Of a stretch of 64,000 bases of DNA, positions 48,637 through 56,722 are shown one piece after another. Both the position numbers and the translations under genes were made by a program. The number at the start of each line of letters is the position of its first letter. The first letter of the stretch is position 1. Below the pieces are notes generated by a model. The model searched no databases. It had not been told where the DNA came from and saw only the letters and a list, made by a program, of their open reading frames with translations. Origin of the DNA: Vicinamibacteria bacterium. Lineage in GTDB: Bacteria; Acidobacteriota; Vicinamibacteria; Fen-336. Location of the stretch: positions 1-64,000 of the forward strand of contig DATMML010000097.1 of assembly GCA_035570235.1 (NCBI GenBank), in the 5' to 3' direction.

Positions 48637-49965
48637 TCAAACCGCGGCCACCGCCCGTTGCCGCCGCAAGGCGTAGGGGAAAGCAGAGAAGATCAGCGTG
48701 AACATGAGGACCTCAGAATCCCCGAAAGTGTACTCGAAGAGCCCGGAGATCATCACCGCGGTCAGGAGGGCGAGGGCGCCGGGGGCGACCCAGCCCCGCC
48801 CGTAGAGGCCGCGGCGGCACTCGCGCCAGGCGTCGCCCATGGCCGCGGCCACCAGCCACAGCCAGAAGACTAGGCAGGGAAGGCCCCGCTCGGCCGTGAT
48901 CTGCAGCGCGTTGTCGTGGAGGTGGGGGGCCAGGGGGTTGGGGGCTTCCGGCCAGCGGTAGCGGGGGTAGGTCTGGAGGATCATCCCCGGCCCCTGGCCG
49001 AACACGGGCTTGTCCAAGATCATGTCGATGCCGGCCTGCCACATGTAGTAGCGATCGACGCTGCTGGGGTCGCTGAGGGTCAAGCGGTCGATCACGGTGG
49101 CGGGGCGCAGCACGAGCACGGCGAGCAGGCCGGTGGGGAGCAACCAGAGGGCGCGGGGTGCGCGCAAGGCCGCCACCACGGCCAGGCCGGCGATGGCCCC
49201 GAGCCAAGCGTTGCGGGTCATGGAGATGATGAGCGACCAGGCGCAGATCGGCAGGGCCAGGGCGGCGAGGGTGGTGCCCGTGGAAGGCGAGGGCCAGGGC
49301 CCCCGGGCCAGGGCCGTCGCCGCCGCCGTTGCCGCCAGCCCGGCCACGAAGAGGCGCGTGGTCTCGACCGCGAAGATCCCCGCCGCGTCGGCCAGGGAGA
49401 CGACGAGGAGGGCGGCTCCCAAACCGGCCAAGAGCTTCACGTCCCCCCGGGAGGGACGGAACGGCTCCCGGCGGAAGGCGAGCCGCGCCGCGGCCACCAC
49501 CGCCACGCCCATGGAGAGGCCGGCCGCGGTCATGTAGTGGCCGATGAAGCCGTGGGGCCGCCGGTTCAGGGTGTCGAAGCCCAGGAAATGGAACTGCAGG
49601 ATGGTGCCCACGCCGAGCGCGATCCCGCCCAGAAGCGCGGCGTCCACGATCCGCTCGCGCTCCCGCTCCCCCCCCGCGGAGTCCAGGGCCAGGTAGACGA
49701 GGGCGAAGAGGAGCAGCTTCTTGGCGTTCTCGTGGGAGGCCAAGGGATCGGCGGAAAAGGAGGCGGCGAGCAGGGTCCACACGGAGAAGGCCAGAATGGG
49801 CCCATCGAGCGGTGTGCGGGGCAGCGGGGCGCGCCCGCTGAGGAGCCGGACCAGGAAGACGACGACGGCCAGGGCCAGCGCGAGCTGGGCAGCGAATATA
49901 GAGACCAGGCACGTGGCCGCGGTGATGGCCACCAGGCCGAGCTGCGCGCGTTCGAGGTTCACCAC
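48637..49965 (-). CDS. O-antigen ligase family membrane protein (Wzy/WaaL-like)
   Basis: A 442-aa protein with about ten to twelve hydrophobic helices. The periplasmic-loop signature of the Wzy_C/WaaL family is visible: FGQGPGMILQTYPRYRW followed by PHLHDNALQITAERG, and an Arg-rich NAWLGAIAG helix region. The family attaches O-antigen or other glycans to lipid A core, or polymerises them; some members act on other polymers. Start is GTG 49965 or the neighbouring GTG at 49962. In the same minus-strand run as the heptose kinase, consistent with LPS assembly. Confidence 0.85.
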   Translation of the reverse strand: MVNLERAQLGLVAITAATCLVSIFAAQLALALAVVVFLVRLLSGRAPLPRTPLDGPILAFSVWTLLAASFSADPLASHENAKKLLLFALVYLALDSAGGERERERIVDAALLGGIALGVGTILQFHFLGFDTLNRRPHGFIGHYMTAAGLSMGVAVVAAARLAFRREPFRPSRGDVKLLAGLGAALLVVSLADAAGIFAVETTRLFVAGLAATAAATALARGPWPSPSTGTTLAALALPICAWSLIISMTRNAWLGAIAGLAVVAALRAPRALWLLPTGLLAVLVLRPATVIDRLTLSDPSSVDRYYMWQAGIDMILDKPVFGQGPGMILQTYPRYRWPEAPNPLAPHLHDNALQITAERGLPCLVFWLWLVAAAMGDAWRECRRGLYGRGWVAPGALALLTAVMISGLFEYTFGDSEVLMFTLIFSAFPYALRRQRAVAAV

Positions 49966-49996
49966 CGGCCCTTCCCGCCTGCCTCCGGCCTTGGCC

Positions 49997-50167
49997 TCAG
50001 TCCTCGACCGTGGCCTCTTCCGGGAGCATGATCGGGATATCGTCGCGAACCGGGTAGACGCGCTTGCACTGCCCGCACCGCAGCCCCGCCCCCTCCTTCA
50101 CCACCTCCACCGGGGTCTTGCAGACGGGGCAGGCCAGGATCTCGAGCAGTTCCGGATGGATCGCCAT
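49997..50167 (-). CDS. Trm112 family zinc-ribbon protein
   Basis: A 56-aa protein. ATG 50167 gives a zinc ribbon: [13 protein letters not shown] (CxxC at 13-16) and [13 protein letters not shown] (CxxC at 32-35), ending [15 protein letters not shown]. These match bacterial Trm112/YcaR-type proteins, which act as small activators of methyltransferases or accompany LPS and cell-envelope genes (E. coli ycaR lies near lpxK/kdsB). It is the first gene of the run with waaL-like, heptose kinase and GGR genes, 32 bp upstream of the O-antigen ligase. Confidence 0.85.
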   Translation of the reverse strand: MAIHPELLEILACPVCKTPVEVVKEGAGLRCGQCKRVYPVRDDIPIMLPEEATVED

Positions 50168-50222
50168 GGGCCGAGTCTAACGCAGGCTCCCGCCCGGCGG
50201 GTAGCCAACCCCAAAACCGTCT

Positions 50223-50252
50223 TTGACTCCCACGGGAAGGGCGTGTGAGAAT
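50223..50252 (+). promoter_or_regulatory. Candidate promoter TTGACT-18-GAGAAT with TG extension
   Basis: TTGACT at 50223-50228 and GAGAAT at 50247-50252, preceded by TGT (extended -10 type). It would start transcription about 20 nt before ATG 50278 of the TPR gene. Confidence 0.4.
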
Positions 50253-50277
50253 CGAGCTTGGGGGGTCCGAGCACTAA

Positions 50278-52254
50278 ATGATGAACCCGGCCTTGATCGT
50301 GTTGGCGGCCCAGATCGCGTCGCCACCCCCGGCCAGGGCTTCCCTGGAAGCCCGCCGGGCCGAGGCCTACTATCACTTCAGCCTGGGGCTCCAGGCCCGG
50401 CTGACCGGCGATACGGAGACCTCGCTCGAGGAGTACCGGAGGGCGCAGAAGCTCGACGGGGGCTCGTCCGCGATCCGAGTGGAGACGGCGCGTCTGCTCC
50501 GCGAGTCGGGCCGCCTGGACGAGGCCCTGGCCGAGGCCAAGGAGGCGGTGCGCCTGGAGGAGGACAACGCCGACGCCCACCTGATCCTGGGCCAGCTCTA
50601 CCAGCTGCGCACCGAGGGTGCGGGCGCAGAGCAGGCCCTGCGGCGCGCGGCCGCGGAGTACGAGGTGGTCGTGCGCCTCCAGCCCACGGACGGCAACACC
50701 ATTCATGCCCTGGCCAACGTGTACGGCCAGCTTCAGGAGCACAAGGACGCGGCCCGGGTATGGCAGCTCTTCTTGGCCCTCGACGCCAGCAGCTTCGACC
50801 CCCAGATCCGCTTCGACGCCCAAGTCCAGTTCGGCACCCAGCTCTTGGCGGCCGGAGACAGCGAGGCGGCGGCGGCTGCCCTCAAGAAGGCCGTCGAGAT
50901 GCAGCCCTCCGTGCGGGCATACCAGGCCCTGGGCGAGATCTACGCGCACGCCCAGCAAACTGACCAGGCCATCCTCCACTATCGCAAGGCTCTCGAGATC
51001 GAGCCCGGCAACCTGCGGGTGCACCTGGGCCTGGGTGACATCCTGCAGCGGGCCCGGCGGTACCCGGAGGCCCTGGCCGAGGCGGAGGCGGTTCTTCTCG
51101 CCGATCCCAAGAACCGTTACGCCCTCGACCTGAAGGGCCGCATCCTCCGCGACCTGAAAGAATTCGACAAAGCGGACGAGGCGGCGGAAGAGGTACTGGT
51201 CCAGGATGCGAGCGACCTCAAGGCGGCCTACCTCAAGGTCACGATCGCGGAGGCTCGGCGAGACTTCCCCGCCGCCGCCACCCAGCTCGAGGCGATCCTG
51301 GCCCGGAGCCGGAGCGGGGAGGACCCTCAGGAGAGCGCGAGCAACGACCGGGTCTTCTTGATCCACCTCGGCTTCGCCTACCAGCAGCAGAACCGGCACG
51401 CGGACGCGGCCGCGGCCTTCGGACGGGCCAAGCGGGTCGGAGGAGATCCCGACGCGACCCTCCTCGGCTACCACGCGGAGGCCCTCCTCCTGGCCAAGGA
51501 CCTGGAACGGGCCCTGACCGAGACCCGGGCCGCCCGCGCGCGCTTCCCCGACGATCCCGATCTCGCGAGCCTGGAAGCCACGGTCCTGCGCGAGAAGGGG
51601 GATCTCAAGGGGGCCCTCACCGTGGTGGAGGCGCTGCGCCAGAAGTCGCCCGAGGACCCCAAGGTGCTGCTGCAGGTGGCGGACTTCTACCGGAAGGCGC
51701 GCAAGTTCTCGGAGGCGGAGGCCGCCCTCCGGAAGGCGCATGAGCTCGAGCCCAAGAGCCTGCCCGTGCTCTTCCAGCTCGGGGCCGTGCTCGAGCGGCA
51801 GAAGCGCCTCGACGAGGCGGAGCGTTTCTTCCGCGAGGCCCTGAAGCTGGAGCCCGACTCCGCGGCCATCCTCAACTACCTGGGCTACATGAACGCGGAC
51901 CGCAACGTGCGGGTGGAGGAGGCGATGGGCCTGCTCGAGAAGGCCCTGGCCCTCGACCCCGGCAGCGGAGCCTACCTCGACAGCCTGGGTTGGGCCCAGT
52001 ACCGCCTGAACCGCCTGGAGCTGGCGGAGGAGAACGTGCGCAAGGCCCTTGAGCAGCAAGGGAGCAGTGCGGTCATCCTCGACCACCTGGGCGACATCCT
52101 CGGGCGTCGCGGCCACGTGGCCGAGGCCATGACCCTCTGGCAAAAGGCCCTCCAGGGTGAGGACGAGGAGGGAGAGCTCGATCGGGCCGGCGTCGAGCGC
52201 AAGATCCGTGAGGCCCAGACCCTCCTGCACGCCCACGACCAGAAGAGTCCGTAG
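50278..52254 (+). CDS. Large tetratricopeptide-repeat protein
   Basis: A 658-aa protein made almost entirely of TPR motifs, about 34 residues each, with at least a dozen recognisable (for example YHFSLGLQARLTGDTETSLEEYRRA, DEALAEAKEAVRLEEDNADAH, AILHYRKALEIEPGN, AERFFREALKLEPDSA). A short hydrophobic N-terminus (about 4-12) is too weak for a confident signal peptide. TPR arrays mediate protein-protein contacts, here possibly in envelope biogenesis. It is followed by a lipoprotein and ispE on the same strand; the next start overlaps its 3' end. An ATG pair at 50278/50281 begins the frame. Confidence 0.85.
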   Translation: MMNPALIVLAAQIASPPPARASLEARRAEAYYHFSLGLQARLTGDTETSLEEYRRAQKLDGGSSAIRVETARLLRESGRLDEALAEAKEAVRLEEDNADAHLILGQLYQLRTEGAGAEQALRRAAAEYEVVVRLQPTDGNTIHALANVYGQLQEHKDAARVWQLFLALDASSFDPQIRFDAQVQFGTQLLAAGDSEAAAAALKKAVEMQPSVRAYQALGEIYAHAQQTDQAILHYRKALEIEPGNLRVHLGLGDILQRARRYPEALAEAEAVLLADPKNRYALDLKGRILRDLKEFDKADEAAEEVLVQDASDLKAAYLKVTIAEARRDFPAAATQLEAILARSRSGEDPQESASNDRVFLIHLGFAYQQQNRHADAAAAFGRAKRVGGDPDATLLGYHAEALLLAKDLERALTETRAARARFPDDPDLASLEATVLREKGDLKGALTVVEALRQKSPEDPKVLLQVADFYRKARKFSEAEAALRKAHELEPKSLPVLFQLGAVLERQKRLDEAERFFREALKLEPDSAAILNYLGYMNADRNVRVEEAMGLLEKALALDPGSGAYLDSLGWAQYRLNRLELAEENVRKALEQQGSSAVILDHLGDILGRRGHVAEAMTLWQKALQGEDEEGELDRAGVERKIREAQTLLHAHDQKSP

Positions 52255-52834
52255 CCCCGTCGCCCTGGCCCTCTTGGCCGGGGGCTGTGCCACCGCCGCC
52301 CTGCCGCCGCCCGCGGTCAGAGAGAAGGCGCGGGCCACTCCCACTTACAGCGGCCGCTTGCGGATCTCCTTGCAGGGCCCCGCCCTCCGCGCCCGCACGC
52401 GCGCGCTCGTGGCCTTCCGGCGGCCGGACGCCCTCCGCATCGAGATCCCGGGGCCGACGGGGGCGCGCCTGGTGGCGGTGGCGAGGGAGGGTGCCTTGGC
52501 CGCGGTGTTTCCCGGGGACCGAGCGGTGTTCCTGGGCGCGGCCACTCCCGCGGAGTTCGAGGCCCTGCTCGGCGTGGGCCTGGCCCCGGAGGAGGTGATC
52601 GACCTCCTGGTGGGAGTGGGCTCGCCGCGCCTGCGTGCCTACCGGGTGCGCTGGGGCCCCGTCTTGCCCGCCCAGATCGAGGCCACCCTGCCCGACGGCA
52701 GCCGGCTAGAGGCCAAGGTCGAGGACGCCGAAACCGGCGTCGAGCTGCCCCCGGCCGCCTTCGCGGAGCCCCCCCACGCGGGCTACCGCCGGGTGAGCGC
52801 GGAGGAGGCCCGGCGGTTGTGGGGGGGCCGTTGA
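52208..52834 (+). CDS. Predicted outer-membrane lipoprotein (LolB/DUF4292-like)
   Basis: A 208-aa protein starting at GTG 52208 inside the end of the TPR gene (an upstream GTG at 52157 is possible). A basic N-terminus and hydrophobic PVALALLAGGC end in a lipobox-like Cys at about residue 27. The rest is beta-rich with alternating strands (YSGRLRISLQGPALRARTRALVAFRRPDALRIEIPG), resembling LolB or the DUF4292 lipoproteins that share the LolA/LolB fold. This suggests lipid or lipoprotein binding between membranes; not proven. Its stop overlaps ispE (TTGA). LolB near ispE and prs is a known conserved neighbourhood, which supports the call. Confidence 0.7.
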   Translation: MRPRPSCTPTTRRVRSPVALALLAGGCATAALPPPAVREKARATPTYSGRLRISLQGPALRARTRALVAFRRPDALRIEIPGPTGARLVAVAREGALAAVFPGDRAVFLGAATPAEFEALLGVGLAPEEVIDLLVGVGSPRLRAYRVRWGPVLPAQIEATLPDGSRLEAKVEDAETGVELPPAAFAEPPHAGYRRVSAEEARRLWGGR

Positions 52835-53739
52835 GGGCGCTCCGCGTGCCGTCGTTCGCGAAGCTGAACCTCGGCCTGGAGGTGCTCGGCTCTCGCGCGG
52901 ACGGCTACCACGAGCTCAGGACGCTGTTCCAGACCATCGACCTCCATGACGACATCGTGCTGCGGCCGCTCCCGCGCGAGATCCGGGTCCGCTGCGACCA
53001 CCCGCAGGTGCCCGCGGACGAGAGCAACCTGGCGGTGCGGGCCGCCCTCGAGCTGCGGCGCCACGCGCGGCTCGGCCACGGGGTCGAGATCGTGATCACC
53101 AAGCGGATCCCGGTGGCGGGTGGCCTCGGGGGTGGCAGCAGCAACGCCGCCGCCGTGCTCATGGGCCTGGATCGGCTCTGGAAGCTGGGCCTGGGGCCGG
53201 CCGGACTCCACCCCCTGGCCCGCCGCCTGGGGGCGGACGTGCCCTTCTTCCTCCTGGGGGGCACGGCGCTCGGGCTGGCCCGGGGAGACGAGGTCTACCC
53301 CCTCAAGCGACAGGTGCAGGCCCACGTGGTGGTCGTGGACCCCGGGGTGCCGGTCTCGACGGCCGCGGTGTTCCGGCGTTTGGACGCAAGTTTGACACCC
53401 CGCGAAAACAGTACTACGATTTTTCGCTTTGTATCGAGCGACTTGGAGGGGGATGGGGGATGGAGGCTCCTCTCCAACGACCTCGAGGAGGCGGCCCTGG
53501 AGGAAGCCCCCGTCCTGGTGCAGCAGGGGAGGCGGATCCGGGGCGTGCTGGTCCAGAACGGCGCCCTTTGGGCGGCCCTCTCCGGGAGCGGGTCGTCCTT
53601 CTTTGGTCTCTTCGACGACGCCCGCCGGGCCCGCCAGGCCCAGGCGGCGCTAGCCAAGGAAGGCTTCACCGTCTCTCGCGCGCGGACGCTGTCTCTGGAC
53701 CAGTATCGAAGACGTTGGTCGCGGGTACGATGTCGTTAG
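52831..53739 (+). CDS. ispE: 4-diphosphocytidyl-2-C-methyl-D-erythritol kinase
   Basis: A 302-aa GHMP kinase of the MEP isoprenoid pathway that phosphorylates CDP-ME. TTG 52831 overlaps the previous stop as TTGA and yields the conserved N-terminus PSFAKLNLGLEVLG with the Lys-Asn pair. The Gly-rich ATP loop is PVAGGLGGGSSNAAAVL (about 93-109). Motif 3 is LSGSGSSFFGLF. Around codons 188-205 codon use turns unusually AT-rich; that stretch holds a TTGACA-17-TACGAT promoter-like element. Gene order ispE - tRNA-Gln - prs is widely conserved; spoVG is inserted here. Confidence 0.93.
   Translation: MRALRVPSFAKLNLGLEVLGSRADGYHELRTLFQTIDLHDDIVLRPLPREIRVRCDHPQVPADESNLAVRAALELRRHARLGHGVEIVITKRIPVAGGLGGGSSNAAAVLMGLDRLWKLGLGPAGLHPLARRLGADVPFFLLGGTALGLARGDEVYPLKRQVQAHVVVVDPGVPVSTAAVFRRLDASLTPRENSTTIFRFVSSDLEGDGGWRLLSNDLEEAALEEAPVLVQQGRRIRGVLVQNGALWAALSGSGSSFFGLFDDARRARQAQAALAKEGFTVSRARTLSLDQYRRRWSRVRCR
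53392..53420 (+). promoter_or_regulatory. Promoter-like element inside ispE (TTGACA-17-TACGAT)
   Basis: TTGACA at 53392-53397, 17 bp, TACGAT at 53415-53420. Perfect -35 and strong -10 with ideal spacing, in a local AT-rich patch of the coding sequence. It points to spoVG, about 350 bp downstream. Confidence 0.6.
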
Positions 53740-53772
53740 GGGGTTCTGGAGGGGCGGAGAGGAGCGGACATC

Positions 53773-54114
53773 ATGGAGATCACGGACGTCAAGGTCATCC
53801 CCGTGGATGATGAGAAGCTCAAGGCTTTCGTATCGATTGTCTTCGACGCGTGCTTCGTCGTCACCGATATCAAGATCATCCATGGTCCTAAGGGCCTGTT
53901 CGTGTCCATGCCGAGCAAGAAGCGGAAGGACGGCACGTTCAAGGACATCGCCCATCCGCTGAACAACCAGATGCGGCAGTACCTCGAGGAGAAGGTCCTC
54001 TCGGTCTACAAGCAGCAGGTGGCCGCGGCCCCCGCCGCGCCCGGGGGGTCTCCGGGCGGCGAGACCCCTCCCGGCTCCGACCAGACTTCGACGCGGGACG
54101 CCTCTCAAGCGTAG
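53773..54114 (+). CDS. spoVG: SpoVG family RNA/DNA-binding regulator
   Basis: A 113-aa protein. The conserved SpoVG core is clear: MEITDVKVIPVDDEKLKAF, then FVVTDIKIIHGPKGLFVSMPSKK (about 29-51) and FKDIAHPLNNQMRQYLEEKVL. SpoVG proteins bind nucleic acid and regulate gene expression in many non-sporulating bacteria too; here the sporulation name is historical. The C-terminal tail (Ala/Pro/Ser-rich) is not conserved. GGAGAGGAG precedes the ATG. It lies between ispE and tRNA-Gln. Confidence 0.95.
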   Translation: MEITDVKVIPVDDEKLKAFVSIVFDACFVVTDIKIIHGPKGLFVSMPSKKRKDGTFKDIAHPLNNQMRQYLEEKVLSVYKQQVAAAPAAPGGSPGGETPPGSDQTSTRDASQA

Positions 54115-54128
54115 AGCAGTACCCCTAC

Positions 54129-54203
54129 TGGGGCGTGGCCAAGTGGTAAGGCGCGGGGCTTTGGACCCCGTATTCGAAGGTTCGAATCCTTCCGCCCCAG
54201 CCA
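54129..54203 (+). tRNA. tRNA-Gln (anticodon UUG)
   Basis: 75 nt with an encoded CCA. Acceptor TGGGGCG pairs with CGCCCCA, discriminator G. The anticodon stem CGGGG/CCCCG encloses CTTTGGA (anticodon TTG, reading CAA, and CAG by wobble). T-arm GAAGGTTCGAATCCTTC. It sits between spoVG and prs, in the same orientation and at the position where many bacteria carry tRNA-Gln next to ispE and prs. Confidence 0.96.
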
Positions 54204-54279
54204 ACCCGGGCCCGCGGCGAGGAGCAGCATGCCCAGGGCCGAGGGGCACGGGTAGCGCATGAACGATCGAGCGGATGGC

Positions 54280-55221
54280 ATGAGCCAAGAGCTGAAGGTA
54301 TTCACGGGAAGCGCTCACCCCCGGCTGGGCGAGGGCATCGCCCGCTCGCTGGGGATCCCTCTGGGCCGCGCCCACCTTTCACGATTCAGCGACGGCGAGG
54401 TCTGGTTCCAGATCCAGGACAACGTGCGGGGGGCGGACGTCTTCGTGGTTCAACCCACCGCCCCCCCCGTGAACGAGAACCTGATGGAGCTTTTGGTCAT
54501 GCTCGATGCCTTCAAACGCTCGAGCGCCTCCCGCTTGACGGCGGTGATCCCCTACTACGGCTACGCTCGCCAGGACCGCAAGGACAAGCCCCGGGTGCCC
54601 ATCTCCGCCAAGCTCGTGGCGGACCTGATCTCCACCGCCGGCACCGACCGCATCCTGACCATGGACCTGCACGCTTCCCAGATCCAGGGCTTCTTCGACG
54701 TGCCCGTGGATCACCTCTTCGCCGCCCCCGTGATCATGGACTACGTTTCCCGGCTCAAGCTGCCCCGGCTGACCGTGGTCTCGCCCGACGCGGGAGGAGT
54801 GGAGCGGGCCCGGGCCTACGCCAAGAGGCTGGAGGCCGCCCTGGCCATCGTTGACAAGCGGCGCGAGACTCCCAACGTGGCCGAGATCCACCACGTGATC
54901 GGGGACGTGGAGGGACGCACGGCCCTCATCGTGGACGACATCGTGGATACGGCGGGGACTCTGGCCAAGGTGGCGGAGGCCATCAAGGAAGCGGGGGCGA
55001 GCGAGGTGCTCGCGTCCTCCTCCCACGCGGTCCTCTCCGGCAACGCCATGGAGAAGATCGAGCGGAGCCCCCTCTCCAAGCTCATCGTTACCGACTCCAT
55101 CCCCGTCTCCCTGGAGAAGCGCCGTTCGGAGAAGATCGTGGTCCTCTCCGTGGCCGAGCTGCTGGGGAAGGCCATCAAGAACATCCACGAGGAGACCTCG
55201 GTCACGAGCCTATTCGTCTAG
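54280..55221 (+). CDS. prs: Ribose-phosphate pyrophosphokinase
   Basis: A 313-aa enzyme making PRPP from ribose-5-phosphate and ATP, for nucleotide, His and Trp synthesis. ATG 54280 gives MSQELKVFTGSAHPRLG, aligning with the family N-terminus; ATG 54259 would add seven residues. Motifs: RFSDGEVWFQI, the flexible-loop YGYARQDRK (about 98-106), TMDLHASQIQGFF (metal His), and the PRPP-binding VDDIVDTAGTL (about 217). Class I, length normal. Followed 30 bp later by rplY. Confidence 0.97.
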   Translation: MSQELKVFTGSAHPRLGEGIARSLGIPLGRAHLSRFSDGEVWFQIQDNVRGADVFVVQPTAPPVNENLMELLVMLDAFKRSSASRLTAVIPYYGYARQDRKDKPRVPISAKLVADLISTAGTDRILTMDLHASQIQGFFDVPVDHLFAAPVIMDYVSRLKLPRLTVVSPDAGGVERARAYAKRLEAALAIVDKRRETPNVAEIHHVIGDVEGRTALIVDDIVDTAGTLAKVAEAIKEAGASEVLASSSHAVLSGNAMEKIERSPLSKLIVTDSIPVSLEKRRSEKIVVLSVAELLGKAIKNIHEETSVTSLFV

Positions 55222-55251
55222 CCCTCATATCTGCCAAGGAGTTCGAAAGCC

Positions 55252-55998
55252 ATGCCTGAGATTGTGGTCGCGGCCGAGAGCCGCACCGATACCGGAAAGA
55301 ACGCCAACCGGCGCCTGCGCACCCGGGGCCTCATGCCCGGCGTGCTCTACGCGCCGAGCAAGAAGGCGGTGCCCGTGGCCGTCTCCCCCAAGGAGATCGG
55401 GTCCATCCTGCGCAGCGCCAAGGGCGAGAACACCCTCTTCGAGCTGGACCTGGAGGGCAAGCGCCGCAAGGTCATCCTCAAGGAGTTCCAGCGCGAGCCC
55501 GTTAAGGGCCGCCTCCTGCACGCCGACTTCTACGAAGTGGCCCTGGACCAGGTCCTGGCGGTCAAGGTCCACGTGGAGCTCCAGGGCGTGCCGGTGGGGG
55601 TCAAGGCCCAGGGCGGAATCGTGGATTTCGTGACCCGCGAGCTGGAGATCGAGTGCCTGCCCGCGGACATCCCGGAGAAGATCGAGGTGGATGTGTCCCA
55701 CCTCGAGCTGGGCAAGCACGTGCGGGTCTCGGAGCTCAAGCTCTCCGACAAGATCAAGGTCCGGACCGATCCCGAGCTCGTGATCGCGCACGTGGTGGCG
55801 CCGCGGGCGGAGGAGGCTCCGACGGCGGTGGCGGAGGCAGCGGTGGCGGAGGCGGAGGCCGCGACCGCGGAGCCGGAGGTCATCAAGAAGGGCAAGCCGG
55901 CGGCGGAGGGCGAGGTCACGGAGGAGAAGCCGGACAAGGGCGAGAAGAAGGAGAGGCCGGACAAGAAGGAAAAGGCCGAGAAGAAGGAGAAGAAGTAG
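55252..55998 (+). CDS. rplY: 50S ribosomal protein L25, long Ctc-type
   Basis: A 248-aa 5S rRNA-binding protein. Residues 1-95 are the L25 domain (SRTDTGKNANRRLRTRGLMPGVLY, then LKEFQREPVKGRLLHADFYEV). Residues about 96-190 are the TL5/Ctc beta domain (VKVHVELQGVPVGVK, IECLPADIPEKIEVDVSHLELG). The last ~60 residues are a low-complexity Ala/Glu then Lys/Glu tail, probably disordered, longer than in most homologues. An AAGGAG Shine-Dalgarno precedes ATG 55252. The pth frame begins immediately after its stop. Confidence 0.96.
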   Translation: MPEIVVAAESRTDTGKNANRRLRTRGLMPGVLYAPSKKAVPVAVSPKEIGSILRSAKGENTLFELDLEGKRRKVILKEFQREPVKGRLLHADFYEVALDQVLAVKVHVELQGVPVGVKAQGGIVDFVTRELEIECLPADIPEKIEVDVSHLELGKHVRVSELKLSDKIKVRTDPELVIAHVVAPRAEEAPTAVAEAAVAEAEAATAEPEVIKKGKPAAEGEVTEEKPDKGEKKERPDKKEKAEKKEKK

Positions 55999-55999
55999 A

Positions 56000-56572
56000 C
56001 TGCGGCTGGTCGTCGGTCTCGGCAATCCCGGAGAGCGCTACCGGCGCACGCGGCACAACGTGGGCTTCATGGCCGTGGACGCCCTCGCCGCCCGCGGCCG
56101 CGGGCCCCGCGGCCGCGAGGAGCAGGGGGCGTGGGTGGTGGAGGCCGAGCTGGGAGACGAGGGGGTGTTGCTCGTCAAGCCCCTCTCCTTCATGAACCGG
56201 AGCGGGGAACCGGTGAACGCCCTCCTCGCCTCCCGGGACGCTGGCCCCCAGGACCTGGTGGTGGTCGTGGACGACGCCGCCCTGGACCTAGGGGTGCTCC
56301 GCGTTCGGGAGCGGGGGAGCCACGGTGGCCACAACGGCCTCCGCTCCCTCATCGACGTTCTGGGGACCGACGAGTTCGCCCGGGTGCGGGTGGGGATCAA
56401 GAAGGGCGAGTTGCCGCCGGACCTGGCCGATTATGTGCTGTCGGACTTCCCCCCGGACGACGTGCTGGTCGTGCAGGAGGCGGTCGGCTGGGCCGCGGAC
56501 GCGGCGGAATGCGTGATCCGGGAGGGCGTGGTGGCGGCCATGAACCGCTTCAACGGCCCCCGCAAGGCGTGA
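56000..56572 (+). CDS. pth: Peptidyl-tRNA hydrolase, apparently with a CTG start
   Basis: A 190-aa enzyme that releases peptides from prematurely dissociated peptidyl-tRNA. The catalytic N-terminus is present in frame, LVVGLGNPGERYRRTRHNVGF (Asn and His), but it is preceded by no ATG, GTG or TTG; the only plausible start before it is CTG 56000, one base after the rplY stop. ATG 56060 would delete the active-site Asn and His. Other motifs: KPLSFMNRSGEPV, VVVDDAALDLG and the SHGGHNGLRSL segment. Coupling with rplY may compensate for weak initiation. Confidence 0.85.
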   Translation: MRLVVGLGNPGERYRRTRHNVGFMAVDALAARGRGPRGREEQGAWVVEAELGDEGVLLVKPLSFMNRSGEPVNALLASRDAGPQDLVVVVDDAALDLGVLRVRERGSHGGHNGLRSLIDVLGTDEFARVRVGIKKGELPPDLADYVLSDFPPDDVLVVQEAVGWAADAAECVIREGVVAAMNRFNGPRKA

Positions 56573-56576
56573 GGGC

Positions 56577-56605
56577 AAGACAAGAAGCCCGGGAAGCCTT
56601 ACAAT
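56577..56605 (+). promoter_or_regulatory. Candidate promoter of the rpsF operon (AAGACA-17-TACAAT)
   Basis: AAGACA at 56577-56582 and TACAAT at 56600-56605 with a 17-bp spacer, just after the pth stop. It gives a leader of about 110 nt before the rpsF GTG. Confidence 0.5.
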
Positions 56606-56628
56606 GGCGGAGACGTAGAGCGAACCAC

Positions 56629-56646
56629 GCGCGGCAGAAGCCGCGC
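56629..56646 (+). promoter_or_regulatory. Perfect hairpin in the rpsF leader
   Basis: GCGCGGC (56629-56635), AGAA loop, GCCGCGC (56640-56646). It lies in the predicted 5' leader of rpsF-rpsR. Ribosomal S6:S18 autoregulatory RNAs occur in this position in other bacteria, but I cannot match the published consensus by eye. Confidence 0.4.
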
Positions 56647-56722
56647 ACTCCTTGCTCCCGGTAGGGCTCGTCGAGCTCGAAAGGGGCTGTGCGGACGATC
56701 CAAAAGGAGGATCAAGAATACC

